DNA from: Kitasatospora atroaurantiaca
Lineage (GTDB): Bacteria; Actinomycetota; Actinomycetes; Streptomycetales; Streptomycetaceae
Length of the DNA stretch: 64,000 nt
Direction: 5' to 3'
NCBI RefSeq assembly: GCF_007828955.1
Contig: NZ_VIVR01000001.1
Span: 2,604,001-2,668,000, forward strand
This document shows, one piece after another, positions 41,084-50,625 of this stretch; within the stretch, counting starts at the first letter, position 1, and each line of letters starts with the position of its first letter. Under the pieces are notes generated by a model. The model was not told the DNA's origin, made no database searches, and saw only the letters and a program-made list of their open reading frames with translations. Both the position numbers and the translations under genes were made by a program.

Positions 41084-42312
41084 GCGCTACCACCTTCCGG
41101 GGTGTGAGCAGCCGCCGCGCTACCGGTACGCGCAGCGCGGATTCGGGCGGGCAATGCGGCCAGGCCGCCGGGGAGCACGTACACCACGGCGATGAACAGG
41201 GTGCCGAGCAGGAACAGCGGTTGGGAGAGCGGCACCCGCAGCACAGCCGGGAGGTCGGCGATGGCAGCGGAGTTGGCGAGGTCACCGAGCCGGTGTGCAG
41301 CCCAGGTGTAGAGAGCACCGCCGAGCAGCGGGCCCCAGCGGGTGCCCGAGCCGCCGAGGACCACCATGACGAGCAGGGCCAAGGTGGCATCCGACGTGGC
41401 CGCCTGTGGTGCCGCGCCACCGGTCAGCAGCAGGTACACCACGCCGCCTGCACCGGCGAGGCCGCCGGCCAGGACGAATGCCACCAGTTTGAACCCGTAC
41501 GGGCGCAGGCCGAGGACCTCGACCCGTCGCTCGTTCTCTCTGATGCCCTCCCAGACCCGGCCGGTCGGCGAACTGACGGTCCAGCGGACGAGGGCAAGCG
41601 TGAGGAGCAGGTAGGCAAGAGCGATCCAGTAGAGGTTCGCGGTGTTCTCGATGCCGACGAGGCTGCCCGGGAGCAGGTCGGCCGGGGCGGCGCGGCCCTC
41701 CTCGCCGCCGGTCACTCCGCCGGGGTTGCGCTGGATCAGGATGGAGCCGGCCTGCGCGAAGGCCAGGGTGACCATCGAGAAGCCGATGCCGGTGACCCGG
41801 AGGCTGACCGAGCCGAGCAGCAGGGCAAGAGCAGTGGAGCAGCCGACGCCGAAGAGAGCGGCGACCAGGAAGGGAAATCCCAGTTCGAGCATTGCGAGGT
41901 CGGTGGCGTAGAGACCGGTGGCGAAGTAGAGCGCGTGGCCGAAGGACAGCAGGCCGGTGCGGCCGAGGAGCAGGTCGTAGCCGGTGGCAAGAGCCCCGTA
42001 GACCAGGCACAGGGCGATCAGTTGCAGACTTCCGGGGCTGCCGAGCGAGCCGTCGAGCAATCCCGGGACGGGAAGCGCACTGTATGGGGCGACAAGGAGC
42101 ACGATCACCAGAGCGATCGGCCACCAGCGTAGCGCTCTGTGTCCCGCAGTCGAGCTCTCGGTGAATGATTCACCTGTTCGAGGGATGGTGCGTACTCGCT
42201 CATACGTAGCAGAATTGCCGTCAGCGGTGCTGCCGGCAGCGGCAGTAGTGGCGGTCACAGCAGAATCGGCCGCCTCTCCGCCGGTGCTCGTGGTCGAGGA
42301 GTCGGTGCTCAC
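41080..42312 (-). CDS. Branched-chain amino acid-type ABC transporter permease (LivM-like)
   Basis: 410 residues. The first about 75 are hydrophilic and Ser/Thr-rich, longer than usual. Then about nine membrane helices with LivM hallmarks: GYDLLLGRTGLLSFGHALYF, VTLAFAQAGSIL, TPTGRVWEGIRENERR-like segment (SSPTGRVWEGIRENERRVE, the EAA-type cytoplasmic loop) and MVVLGGSGTRWGPLLGG. GTG start overlaps the LivH stop. All genes of this operon overlap by a few bases. Confidence 0.92.
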   Translation of the reverse strand: MSTDSSTTSTGGEAADSAVTATTAAAGSTADGNSATYERVRTIPRTGESFTESSTAGHRALRWWPIALVIVLLVAPYSALPVPGLLDGSLGSPGSLQLIALCLVYGALATGYDLLLGRTGLLSFGHALYFATGLYATDLAMLELGFPFLVAALFGVGCSTALALLLGSVSLRVTGIGFSMVTLAFAQAGSILIQRNPGGVTGGEEGRAAPADLLPGSLVGIENTANLYWIALAYLLLTLALVRWTVSSPTGRVWEGIRENERRVEVLGLRPYGFKLVAFVLAGGLAGAGGVVYLLLTGGAAPQAATSDATLALLVMVVLGGSGTRWGPLLGGALYTWAAHRLGDLANSAAIADLPAVLRVPLSQPLFLLGTLFIAVVYVLPGGLAALPARIRAARTGSAAAAHTPEGGSA

Positions 42313-43175
42313 GCGAGCCTCCCGGTGAGTCCGCGGGGTCGTACGAGGAGCAGTACGGCCAGGAGTACGACGACCGAGAGGTCGCCGAGCCCGGCAGCGG
42401 TGTAGTAGTTGGCGAACTGTTGGACGAGCCCGACGGCGGCGGAGGCCACTGCCGCTCCGGTGACGGAGCCCATGCCTCCCATGACGACCACGACGAACGC
42501 GAAGATCAGCAGGCTGGTGCCCTGGCCGGGGTGCACGGAGCCGAAGTAGAGACCGCCGAGCGCGCCGCCGAGAGCCGCTGCGGCGCCGCCGATCGCGAAG
42601 ACCAGGGTGAACGCCCGCCGGACGTCGATTCCGAGCGCGGTGACCATGGCACGGTCCTCGACGCCGGCACGGACGACCAGTCCGTACCGCGTGCGGCCGA
42701 GGAACAGCCGCAGCACCAGGAGCAGCACCGCAGCCGCAGCCATCAGAACGAAGCGATTGGCAGGGACGATCGCGCCGAGCACATGAACCGTGCCGGACAG
42801 CTCCGGCGGTTGAAGGAACGGCCGGGAGTCCGCACCCCACACCCCCGTCAGAAGCGCCGGTACAGCGAGCCCGACACCGACCGTGGCCAGGATCTGGTCC
42901 CGCGGCCGACTGTAGAGAGGACGGATCAGTACGAGTTCCAGCAGCACTGCGGCAAGGGTGCCGATCGCCGTGCCGCAGGCCACCGCCGGCCAGAAGCCCA
43001 GCCCTCCCTCGGTGCCCGCCCACCAGGTGGCGTAGGCCCCGATGGAGAGCAGCGCTCCGTGGGCGAAGTTGAGCACATCCATCAGACCGAAGATGAGCGA
43101 GAGACCGGAGGCGATCAGGAAGTACAGCGCTCCGAGCCCGAGACCGGTGCAGATGAGGAGGACGACAGTGCTCAT
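42309..43175 (-). CDS. Branched-chain amino acid-type ABC transporter permease (LivH-like)
   Basis: 288 residues, about eight membrane helices. Hallmarks: GLMDVLNFAHGALLSIGAYATW, FLGRTRYGLVVRAGVEDRAMVTALGIDV (EAA loop), and FVVVVMGGMGSVTGAAV. Pairs with LivM-like to form the pore. ATG overlaps the LivF-like stop. Confidence 0.93.
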   Translation of the reverse strand: MSTVVLLICTGLGLGALYFLIASGLSLIFGLMDVLNFAHGALLSIGAYATWWAGTEGGLGFWPAVACGTAIGTLAAVLLELVLIRPLYSRPRDQILATVGVGLAVPALLTGVWGADSRPFLQPPELSGTVHVLGAIVPANRFVLMAAAAVLLLVLRLFLGRTRYGLVVRAGVEDRAMVTALGIDVRRAFTLVFAIGGAAAALGGALGGLYFGSVHPGQGTSLLIFAFVVVVMGGMGSVTGAAVASAAVGLVQQFANYYTAAGLGDLSVVVLLAVLLLVRPRGLTGRLA

Positions 43176-43963
43176 CAGAGGGCCACCTCCGTGGTGACAG
43201 GTACCGCGCTGCCGCCGGCCGGCCGCCGGCTGCCGACCCCGAGCAGCCGACGGGCGGCGGCCTCGTCGGCCAGCAGCTCGGCGGTGTCGCCACGGTGCGC
43301 GGTACGCCCATCGGCCAGGACGGCACAGGCACCGCCGAGTCGGCGGACGAAGGCGAGATTCTGCTCGACAAGGAGGACGGGCACGCTCTCGGCGACCCGC
43401 GCGAGGACGTCGGCGACCTCGGCCACGATCTTCGGCGCGAGCCCCTTCGTGGGCTCGTCGGCGATGATCAGGCGGTTGCCGTTCAGCAGGGTACGTCCGA
43501 TGGCCACCATCTGCTGCTGACCGCCGGACAGGGTGCCGGCCAACTGACCGGACCGCTGCTTGAGTTCTGGGAAGAGCTCATGGACGAGCCGGTAGGCGGG
43601 CGCACCGTCCCGCTCGGCGAGACGGAGGTTTTCGGCGACGGTCAGCCCGGCGAAGATGCCGCGGTCCTCGGGGGCATAGCCGATGCCCTGGCGGACCACC
43701 AGATGAGTAGGGAGACCCGAGAGCTCCGTACCGGCGAACACGATGCTGCCGGTCCGCGGGACAAGCCCCATGACGGCCTTGACCGTGGTGGTCTTACCGG
43801 CGCCGTTCCGGCCGAGCAGAGCGGTGACACCGGTCGGCGCCACGTCCAGGTCCACGCCGTGCAGGATGTGCAGCCCGTCGATCACCACGCGCAGGCCGCG
43901 GACGGTCAGCAGAGCTTCGTCCGCACCGCCTTGGCCGCAGACAGGAAGGGAGTTGCCAGTCAC
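43175..43963 (-). CDS. ABC transporter ATP-binding protein (LivF-like)
   Basis: 262 residues. Walker A GRNGAGKTT, signature LSGGQQQMVAIGR, Walker B LIIADEP, and the LivF-type KGLAPKIVAEV segment. It overlaps the LivG-like gene by 4 bp and the LivH-like gene by 1 bp. One of two different ATPases used by this transporter class. Confidence 0.94.
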   Translation of the reverse strand: MTGNSLPVCGQGGADEALLTVRGLRVVIDGLHILHGVDLDVAPTGVTALLGRNGAGKTTTVKAVMGLVPRTGSIVFAGTELSGLPTHLVVRQGIGYAPEDRGIFAGLTVAENLRLAERDGAPAYRLVHELFPELKQRSGQLAGTLSGGQQQMVAIGRTLLNGNRLIIADEPTKGLAPKIVAEVADVLARVAESVPVLLVEQNLAFVRRLGGACAVLADGRTAHRGDTAELLADEAAARRLLGVGSRRPAGGSAVPVTTEVAL

Positions 43964-44856
43964 AGCGCCTCACCCAGGTAGGCCTGCTGCACCGTGGTGT
44001 CAGCCATCACGGCGGCTGGGGTGTCCAGTGCCAGCAGGGTGCCGTGATGCATCACGGCGAGGCGGTCGGCGAGCCCGAGAAGAACGTCCATGTGGTGCTC
44101 CACCATCAGTACCGTGCGGCCGAGATCCCGGTGCACCGAGCGGATAAGGGCGGTGAGGGCCGGCACCTCCTCCGCGCTGACTCCGGCCATCGGCTCGTCC
44201 AGCAGGATGAGCCGCGGGTCGGAGACCAGCAGCACTGCCAGCTCGAGCTTGCGCTTCTCACCGTGGGACAGGGCACTCGCCAGAGTGTCTGCGCGATGGG
44301 CGAGTTCGGTGCGCTCCAGGGTGTCCGCCACCTGCCCCGCGTACCGGGCCGCCCGCCGCCAGATCCGGTACGAGGCCATCGGCCCCGCGGCAGCCTGGGC
44401 CGCGAGCCGCACATGATCCGCCACCGTCATCCCGCTCCAGAGAGAGGAGGTCTGGAAGGTACGGCCGAGCCCCCGGCGGGCCCGGGCGTGCACCGGCTCG
44501 GAGGTGATGTCGGCACCGTCGAGTTCGACCTTGCCGTGACTCGCCGGGTGGATCCCGGAAATGAGGTTGAAGAGGGAGGTCTTTCCGGCACCGTTCGGAC
44601 CGATGAACGCGATGAACTCGCCCTCGCCGACGTCGAAGGAGACGTCCTCGACGATCGGTACTCCTCGCACGGACCACCCGAGGCCGCGCAGCCGCAGGAC
44701 CGGGACGGCCCCGGCCGCGGCGGCACCCGCCACAGCAGCACCGGCCGGCACCGGGGCGGCCGACGCCGGATCAGCCGTCGCCGGGACGGCCGGCACCGGA
44801 TCACCCGTCGCCGTGACGGCCGGCACCGGGTCAGCCGCAGATGCGGGATTCGCCAT
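43960..44856 (-). CDS. ABC transporter ATP-binding protein (LivG-like)
   Basis: 298 residues. Walker A GPNGAGKTS, LivG-type GRTFQTSSLWSGMTV, signature LSHGEKRKLELA, Walker B LILLDEP followed by MAGVSAEEV, and H-loop MVEHHMDVL. The first about 50 residues are Ala/Pro/Val repeats (ADPVPAV units) not needed for the fold; an internal start is possible. It begins 5 bp after the binding-protein stop. Confidence 0.93.
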   Translation of the reverse strand: MANPASAADPVPAVTATGDPVPAVPATADPASAAPVPAGAAVAGAAAAGAVPVLRLRGLGWSVRGVPIVEDVSFDVGEGEFIAFIGPNGAGKTSLFNLISGIHPASHGKVELDGADITSEPVHARARRGLGRTFQTSSLWSGMTVADHVRLAAQAAAGPMASYRIWRRAARYAGQVADTLERTELAHRADTLASALSHGEKRKLELAVLLVSDPRLILLDEPMAGVSAEEVPALTALIRSVHRDLGRTVLMVEHHMDVLLGLADRLAVMHHGTLLALDTPAAVMADTTVQQAYLGEAL

Positions 44857-44861
44857 GCCGC

Positions 44862-46139
44862 TCAGCCCGCGATCGCGGCGATCGGCGGCGCCACCTGGTC
44901 GGCGGAGAGGGTCTTCTCCACGGTCGGCCTGGCGGCAGCCCCGCTCCCGGTCAGCTTCACCTGGAACATCGGCTGCAGCAGCGCATGGTCCTCGGCCCGC
45001 ACGGTCAGCCGGCCCTTGACGCCGTCGAAGCTCCACCCCTCCAGTGCCCTGACCAGAGCCGCAGTGTCGTCGGCCGAACCGCCGTTGGCCTCGATGGCGT
45101 GCACGACCAGTTGGGCGGCGGTGAACCCGTCCGGTGTGAAGATGTCCGGCTTGGCACCGGCCTTGGTCACCGAGTCCGCCATGGCCTTCTCGACAACCGT
45201 CCCCGCGGCGCCGCCGAAGTAGTGGTTCAGGAAGGAGATCTTCTCGGCCGCCGGCCCGAAGAGCGGATAGGAGGCAGCCAGGTCGAGCCCGGTCACCACC
45301 TTGGTGGAGGCGAAGACGTCCTGCTGGCTGAGGGAGGTCCACAGTGCGGAAGCGGTCTCGCCCGCCCAGGCAACGAAGAGCAGATCGGGCTTGGCCGCCT
45401 TGGCCTGGCTCGCGAACGGGGTCAGGTCGGTGGCACTCGGCGGGGCGAGCACCGCGTCCACCGTCGCCCCTTGCGCCCCGAGCACCGCCTTGACGGCGGC
45501 GACGTTGGCCTGGCCGAAGGCGCTGTCCTGGGCCAGGACGGTGACCTTCCTTCCCTTGGCGTCCCCGATGAACGAGGCCGCCGTCCGAATGTCCTGGTAC
45601 GACTGACGGCCGGAACGGAAGGTGTACTTGTTGAGGCCGGTGACCTTGTCGGCTGCGGCCGGTCCGCTGATGAAGAGCACCTTGTTCTGTGCCGCGATCG
45701 GAGCGACCTGCAGGGCCACTCCGGAGGCCGTCGATCCGGCCAGGATCCTGTAGCCCTTGCCGATCAGGTCCTTGGCCCCGGACACGGCCTTCGCCGGGTC
45801 GCCGGCGTCGTCCTGCTCCGCGATTTCGATCTTGTGCCCGTCCACCGCGCCGGTGCCCTTGGTCGCGTAGTCCAGACCGGCCTTGAACCCCTCGAGGTAC
45901 TGCCTGCCGTACGCGGCCAGCGGGCCGGTCTTCGAGTAGACCAGTCCGACCTTCACCGGGCTCTTCGTCCCGCTGGCACCGTCCGCAGCGGTCGTTCCCG
46001 CCGTTCCGGCCTTGGCGCAGCCCACCGCGAGCAGGCCGCATGCCGCGATCACCGCGATCGCGGGCATCCTGTGTCCGGTACGGACGGCCCTCCGGCCGAC
46101 ACGAGTGGCAGGTCTGGCGCGGGTTGTCGAACTACTCAT
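44862..46139 (-). CDS. Branched-chain amino acid-type substrate-binding lipoprotein
   Basis: 425 residues from ATG 46139 (GGAG nine bases upstream). Signal peptide with lipobox LAVGC, then a type I periplasmic-binding fold: VGLVYSKTGPLAAYGRQYLEGFKAG, AEQDDAGDPAKAV, FISGPAAADKVT, GFTAAQLVVHAIEANGG. First gene of a five-gene operon binding protein-LivG-LivF-LivH-LivM plus hydrolase. The ligand could be an amino acid, amide or aromatic acid; the divergent CoA-transferase suggests a carboxylic acid catabolite, which is inference only. Confidence 0.93.
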   Translation of the reverse strand: MSSSTTRARPATRVGRRAVRTGHRMPAIAVIAACGLLAVGCAKAGTAGTTAADGASGTKSPVKVGLVYSKTGPLAAYGRQYLEGFKAGLDYATKGTGAVDGHKIEIAEQDDAGDPAKAVSGAKDLIGKGYRILAGSTASGVALQVAPIAAQNKVLFISGPAAADKVTGLNKYTFRSGRQSYQDIRTAASFIGDAKGRKVTVLAQDSAFGQANVAAVKAVLGAQGATVDAVLAPPSATDLTPFASQAKAAKPDLLFVAWAGETASALWTSLSQQDVFASTKVVTGLDLAASYPLFGPAAEKISFLNHYFGGAAGTVVEKAMADSVTKAGAKPDIFTPDGFTAAQLVVHAIEANGGSADDTAALVRALEGWSFDGVKGRLTVRAEDHALLQPMFQVKLTGSGAAARPTVEKTLSADQVAPPIAAIAG

Positions 46140-46401
46140 GATGACCGGCTCCTGAGGGGTGCTGCGGTGGTGGATTCCGGAACCGTAGGAGCGGCACGAC
46201 CGCCGCGACATGTGACAGGAAGACGTATCGCACAGAAATGTTGTGTGCCGGGCGGCCATATCGCCGGGCCCCGGCAGCACACCTGTGCGTCGTCCATACA
46301 CAGTCGGCCACTCACATGTTTCCCACCGCCATGGAAAGGCCCCCGGGCCCAGGTGAGGGTGGTTCAGCAGCGAGCCCCTCCCCCCTTTTGAGGTGACCCC
46401 C
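46140..46401. promoter_or_regulatory. Divergent promoter region, ABC operon / CoA-transferase
   Basis: A 262-bp gap between the binding-protein gene (-) and CoA-transferase alpha (+). It includes AT-rich text around 46195-46250 and AGGTGA before the CoA-transferase start. No regulator gene is adjacent, and no operator could be assigned. Confidence 0.4.
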
Positions 46402-47172
46402 TTGGACAAGGTCCTGGACTCCCCCGCCCGCGCGGTCGAGGACATCCCCGACGGTGCGACGCTGGCCGTCGGCGGCTTCGGCCTGTGTGGCATCCCCAGC
46501 ACCCTGATCGGCGCCCTGGCCGCCGCCGGACCCGACGGACCTGCCGGGCTTCGCGTCGTGTCCAACAACTGCGGCGTGGACGACTGGGGTCTGGGCCTGC
46601 TGCTGCGGGCCGGCCGGATCGCCCGGATGACCTCCTCGTACGTCGGCGAGAACAAGGAGTTCGCCCGCCAGTACCTCTCCGGCGAGCTGGAGGTCGAGCT
46701 CACGCCTCAGGGCACCCTCGCCGAGCGGCTGCGGGCGGGCGGCGCGGGCATCCCCGCGTTCTTCACCCCCGCCGGTGTCGGCACCCAGGTCGAGGAAGGC
46801 GGGCTGCCCTGGCGGTACGCCGCCGACGGGACCGTCGCGCTGGCCTCCCCGGCCAAGGAGGTCCGCGAGTTCGGTGGTCGGCGGTACCTCCTGGAGGAGG
46901 CGATCACGGCCGACTTCGCCCTGGTCCGGGCCGAGGTCGCCGACCGCTACGGCAACTGCGTCTTCCATGCCGCCGCGCGGAACTTCAACCCGCTGTGCGC
47001 CGCCGCCGGGCGGATCACCGTCGTGGAGGCCGACCGGATCGTCGAGCCGGGCGAGCTCGCCCCGGACGCCGTCCACCTGCCGGGGGTGTACGTCGACCGG
47101 GTGGTCGCCGCCGACCCGTCCGACCGCCGCATCGAGCGGCGTACCGTCCGCAGTGCCCCGCAGGAGGTCTGA
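46402..47172 (+). CDS. 3-oxoacid CoA-transferase subunit A
   Basis: 256 residues from TTG 46402, chosen for GAGGTGA just upstream; GTG 46393 lies inside that site. Motif GGFGLCGIP and [15 protein letters not shown] are typical of the alpha subunit (ScoA/PcaI/AtoD family). Works with subunit B to move CoA from succinyl-CoA to a 3-oxoacid. The specific substrate (acetoacetate or 3-oxoadipate) cannot be told; no pca genes are nearby. Confidence 0.93.
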   Translation: MDKVLDSPARAVEDIPDGATLAVGGFGLCGIPSTLIGALAAAGPDGPAGLRVVSNNCGVDDWGLGLLLRAGRIARMTSSYVGENKEFARQYLSGELEVELTPQGTLAERLRAGGAGIPAFFTPAGVGTQVEEGGLPWRYAADGTVALASPAKEVREFGGRRYLLEEAITADFALVRAEVADRYGNCVFHAAARNFNPLCAAAGRITVVEADRIVEPGELAPDAVHLPGVYVDRVVAADPSDRRIERRTVRSAPQEV

Positions 47173-47175
47173 AGC

Positions 47176-47838
47176 ATGCCGCACGCATCACCGTCCACCC
47201 CCACTCCCACCGCCCGCGACCACCTCGCCGCCCGGGCGGCGCGCGAGCTGCAGGACGGCCAGTACGTCAACCTGGGCATCGGCCTGCCCACCCTGATCCC
47301 CAGCCACCTCCCGCCCGGCGTCCATGTGGTCCTGCACTCGGAGAACGGCATCCTCGGCGTCGGCCCGTACCCGGACGAAGGTGCCGAGCACCCCGACCTG
47401 ATCAACGCCGGCAAGGAGACGGTCACGGTCGCCGCCGGCGCCTCGTACTTCGACTCCGCGTTCTCCTTCGGCATGATCCGCGCGGGCCGGATCGATGTGT
47501 CGGTCCTCGGCGCGATGCAGGTCTCGGCCCGTGGCGACCTCGCCAACTGGATGATCCCCGGCAAGATGGTGAAGGGCATGGGCGGAGCGATGGACCTGGT
47601 GCACGGCGCCCGCCGGCTGATCGTGGTGATGGAGCACACCGCCCGCGACGGTTCACCGAAGATCGTCAACGAGCTCTCCCTCCCCGCCACCGGCCGCGCC
47701 GTGGTGCACCGGATCGTCACCGACCTGGCCGTCATCGACGTCACCCCGGACGGCCTCCGCCTCGTCGAGGTAGCCGACGGGCACACCACCGAGGAGGTTC
47801 AGGCCGCCACCGAGCCCCAGCTGCTGCTTCCCTCCTGA
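47176..47838 (+). CDS. 3-oxoacid CoA-transferase subunit B
   Basis: 220 residues, starting 3 bp after subunit A. Hallmarks: [18 protein letters not shown], catalytic Glu in [33 protein letters not shown], and [19 protein letters not shown]. The glutamate forms the enzyme-CoA thioester. Full length. Confidence 0.95.
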   Translation: MPHASPSTPTPTARDHLAARAARELQDGQYVNLGIGLPTLIPSHLPPGVHVVLHSENGILGVGPYPDEGAEHPDLINAGKETVTVAAGASYFDSAFSFGMIRAGRIDVSVLGAMQVSARGDLANWMIPGKMVKGMGGAMDLVHGARRLIVVMEHTARDGSPKIVNELSLPATGRAVVHRIVTDLAVIDVTPDGLRLVEVADGHTTEEVQAATEPQLLLPS

Positions 47839-47914
47839 CCGGCAATTGACCGGCAGCCGAGCAGCAACCGACCGGCAACGGCCCCTCGCCACCGAGAGCC
47901 GGACACGGCCGGAC

Positions 47915-47952
47915 AGGGCCGGGCCGTCCGTACCAGCGGACGACCCGGCCCT
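47915..47952 (+). terminator. Terminator after the CoA-transferase genes
   Basis: AGGGCCGGG (47915-47923) with CCCGGCCCT (47944-47952), plus inner CGTCCG / CGGACG across one C-A mismatch, 76 bp after the stop. Confidence 0.75.
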
Positions 47953-48360
47953 CGCTCGTGACCCCGAATAACGAACACCAGTTCAGCTCAATATCACTGA
48001 TCGGCCGTGGACCGCTCGGATTCCGCCACATCTTCACCCCCTGGCAGTGATCGTTTCGCGGATCGGTTGCGATCACCGGTGCGGCTGAGGAGAGTTGAGG
48101 ACCATCGGGGGCCCAATCGACGAAAATCATCCCGCGCGACATTCCCGGCCACGCCCGTGCCCGATGTTACGAGGATGAACAGACGAGCCGGGATATCTGA
48201 ATCGTGATCAGAGGGCGGGAAGCTGAGGATCTGACGGGAATTGCTTGAATCAGTGACCACTCGGAAACGGCCGTGAATTCGGCGGTTCATCCGACTCCGG
48301 CACTGTCTTGATCTGAGATCAGTAGATCTGGGGGGATCGTCGGCGCTGCCATGCGTCGTC

Positions 48361-48375
48361 GTACACGTCGTGTAC
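48361..48375. promoter_or_regulatory. Candidate operator upstream of cslA
   Basis: GTACACGTCGTGTAC is a perfect 6-3-6 inverted repeat about 150 bp before the cslA start. It resembles a dimeric regulator site; no known box is matched. Confidence 0.35.
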
Positions 48376-48525
48376 ATGCGGGGGCATGTGACGTGCACAC
48401 GAGGGGCCACTGCCCAACGGCGCGCCGGAATGCGGCGTCCGGCGTGGCGCCCTACCGACTCCCCGGCTCATGAGGCCGAGCAGAGGCGGGCCGGAACATC
48501 TTGGCCCGCGGGGGGAGTTACCGCC

Positions 48526-50583
48526 ATGGCGAAGGTAGAGGCATTTGCGGAACCGCACGACACGCAGCCCCTGAAGGACCGAACGGAACCGGCAGCCCCC
48601 ACCGTGCCGCTTCCTCGGATATCGGAATCCGTCCACCCGCTCACCGCCCGAACCTCGCACCCCGAACCCCCCTACGACTACGCATACTTCAGCCGCCTCG
48701 CCGGCCCCCTCACCGACCCCGAGCTCGACCCCGAGCTCGACCCCGGCCACCAGCACCAGCACCAGCACCAGCACCAGCACCAGCACGAACCCGACCACGT
48801 GCCGGGGCACGAGCCCGAACCGGGGCACGAGCCCGAACCCAAGACCGCCCCCGCCACCACCCCGTACCGCGTCCAGTACCGAAGCCTCCTGCGCAACGAG
48901 CCGCACCGAATCCGGGCCGCCCTGCTCCTGATCGCCGCCCCGCTGGTCGAGGCCACGCTCCTCGTCTGGCTGCTGCTCCCCGGCCACTGGCCGGTGCGCC
49001 CGGGCGAGACCCACCCCTGGCTGCTCGTCGGCGACAAGGTGATGATCGGGATCATCGCCCTGATCGAGGTCTTCCGCCTGCTCAACGTGGTCTCCAACGC
49101 CCACGCGACCCTGGTCGCCCGCGACCCGGTCCCGGTCGTACCGGAGACCGGCACCCGGGTCGCGTTCATCACCACCTGCGTCCCGGGCAAGGAGCCTGCG
49201 GAGATGGTCAGGGCCACCCTCACCGCGGCCCTCGCCGTCCGCCATGCCGGCCCGTACGACGTCTGGCTGCTGGACGAGGGCGACGACCCCGGGATGAGAC
49301 TGCTCTGTGCCGAACTCGGCGTCCGCCACTTCAGCCGCCACGGCGTCGAGCGCTGGAACCAGCCCAAGGGCCGCTACCGGGCCAGAACCAAGCACGGCAA
49401 CTACAACAGCTGGCTCGAGGCCCACGGTGACGACTACGACTACTGGGTCTCCGTGGACACCGATCACGTCCCGCTCCCCGAGTTCTGCGAGCGGATGCTC
49501 GGTTACTTCCGCGACCCGGACGTCGCCTTCGTGGTCGGCCCGCAGGTCTACGGCAACTACAGCAGCTCGGGTTCCGCCGTCACCAAGTTCTCCGAGAGCC
49601 AGCAGTTCCTCTTCCACGCCCTGATCCAGCGGGCCGGCAACCGCTACGGCGCCCCGATGTTCGTCGGCACCAACAACGCCGTACGGATCAAGGCGCTGCA
49701 GTCCATAGGCGGCCTATACGACTCGATAACCGAGGACATGGCCACCGGCCTGGAGTTCCACCGCCGCCGCAACGCCGCCACCGGCGCCCGCTGGAAGTCC
49801 GTCTACACCCCGGACGTCCTGGCCGTCGGCGAGGGCCCGTCCTCCTGGACGGACTTCTTCTCGCAGCAGCTGCGCTGGAGCCGTGGCACGTACGAGACCA
49901 TCCTCACCCAGTACTGGCGGGCGGCCTGGCGGCTGACCCCGGGCCGGCTGCTCAACTACACGCTGATGGTGTGCTTCTACCCGATGGCGGCGCTCACCTG
50001 GCTGCTCGGCGGCGTCTCCAGCGTGCTCTACTTGGGCTTCGGCGCCTCCGGCGTGCACGTCTCCTCGGAGATCTGGATGATGCTGTACAGCGACGCCGCC
50101 GCCCTCCAGGTGCTCCTCTACACCTGGAACCGCAAGCACAACGTGAGCCCGCACGAGCCGGCCGGTTCCTCGGGTGTGGCGGGCATGGTGATGTCCGCGC
50201 TGTGCGGGCCGATCTACGCGGCCTCCTTCCTGCAGGCCGTTCTGCGCCGCAAGAGCCGCTTCGTGGTGACCCCGAAGGGCGACTCGGCCAGCCCGGACCG
50301 CCTCGCCACCTTCCGCCTCCACCTGATCTGGGTGCTGGTCTTCGCCGGTGCGGTCACCGCCTCCTTCTTCACCGGCAACGACCATGTGGCGATGCGCAGC
50401 TGGGCCTGCATCGCGCTGTTCTTCAGCGCCCTGCCCCTGTTCGTCCGGGCAGCCGACCGCCTCCGCCGTCGCCGCAGCCCCGGCCCCGGCCACAGCCACA
50501 GCCACAGCCCCGGCCCCGGCCCCGGCCCCGGCCACAGCCACAGCCACAGCCACAGCCACAGCCACAGCAGCAACGTCAACTGA
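48526..50583 (+). CDS. cslA: Cellulose synthase-like glycosyltransferase CslA
   Basis: 685 residues, GT2 family, makes the beta-glucan at hyphal tips. Four catalytic motifs are present: LLDEGDD, D311-T-D313, TED with D404, and Q447-Q-L-R-W451. Two membrane helices (about 135-205) precede the GT domain and several follow it (about 470-640). No PilZ domain is visible. ATG 48526 follows GGGGGAG. Odd: both ends are His-rich, a (HQ)n run at about 75-87 and (HS)n with (PG)n at 656-681, encoded by 6-bp tandem repeats. Downstream are the copper oxidase glxA and a GH6 gene, the conserved csl locus of Streptomyces (SCO2836-2838 in S. coelicolor). Confidence 0.95.
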   Translation: MAKVEAFAEPHDTQPLKDRTEPAAPTVPLPRISESVHPLTARTSHPEPPYDYAYFSRLAGPLTDPELDPELDPGHQHQHQHQHQHQHEPDHVPGHEPEPGHEPEPKTAPATTPYRVQYRSLLRNEPHRIRAALLLIAAPLVEATLLVWLLLPGHWPVRPGETHPWLLVGDKVMIGIIALIEVFRLLNVVSNAHATLVARDPVPVVPETGTRVAFITTCVPGKEPAEMVRATLTAALAVRHAGPYDVWLLDEGDDPGMRLLCAELGVRHFSRHGVERWNQPKGRYRARTKHGNYNSWLEAHGDDYDYWVSVDTDHVPLPEFCERMLGYFRDPDVAFVVGPQVYGNYSSSGSAVTKFSESQQFLFHALIQRAGNRYGAPMFVGTNNAVRIKALQSIGGLYDSITEDMATGLEFHRRRNAATGARWKSVYTPDVLAVGEGPSSWTDFFSQQLRWSRGTYETILTQYWRAAWRLTPGRLLNYTLMVCFYPMAALTWLLGGVSSVLYLGFGASGVHVSSEIWMMLYSDAAALQVLLYTWNRKHNVSPHEPAGSSGVAGMVMSALCGPIYAASFLQAVLRRKSRFVVTPKGDSASPDRLATFRLHLIWVLVFAGAVTASFFTGNDHVAMRSWACIALFFSALPLFVRAADRLRRRRSPGPGHSHSHSPGPGPGPGHSHSHSHSHSHSSNVN
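48748..48786. repeat. Hexanucleotide repeat encoding (His-Gln)n in cslA
   Basis: CACCAG units repeated about six times in frame, giving alternating His-Gln. Number of copies may vary between strains. Confidence 0.85.
50491..50574. repeat. Tandem repeats encoding (His-Ser)n and (Pro-Gly)n in cslA
   Basis: CACAGC units (His-Ser) interrupted by CCCGGC units (Pro-Gly) at the C-terminal end of cslA, in frame to the stop. Confidence 0.85.
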
Positions 50584-50625
50584 CGTAGAGCCAGAAGCAA
50601 TTGCATGGCCAGGGGGGCCGCCACC

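Larger units (their letters stand above)
47839..48525. other. Long leader region upstream of cslA
   Basis: 687 bp without a credible gene. It contains a terminator (47915-47952), AT-richer DNA around 47970-48330, and an inverted repeat at 48361-48375. A long upstream region suggests regulated transcription of cslA. Confidence 0.5.
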
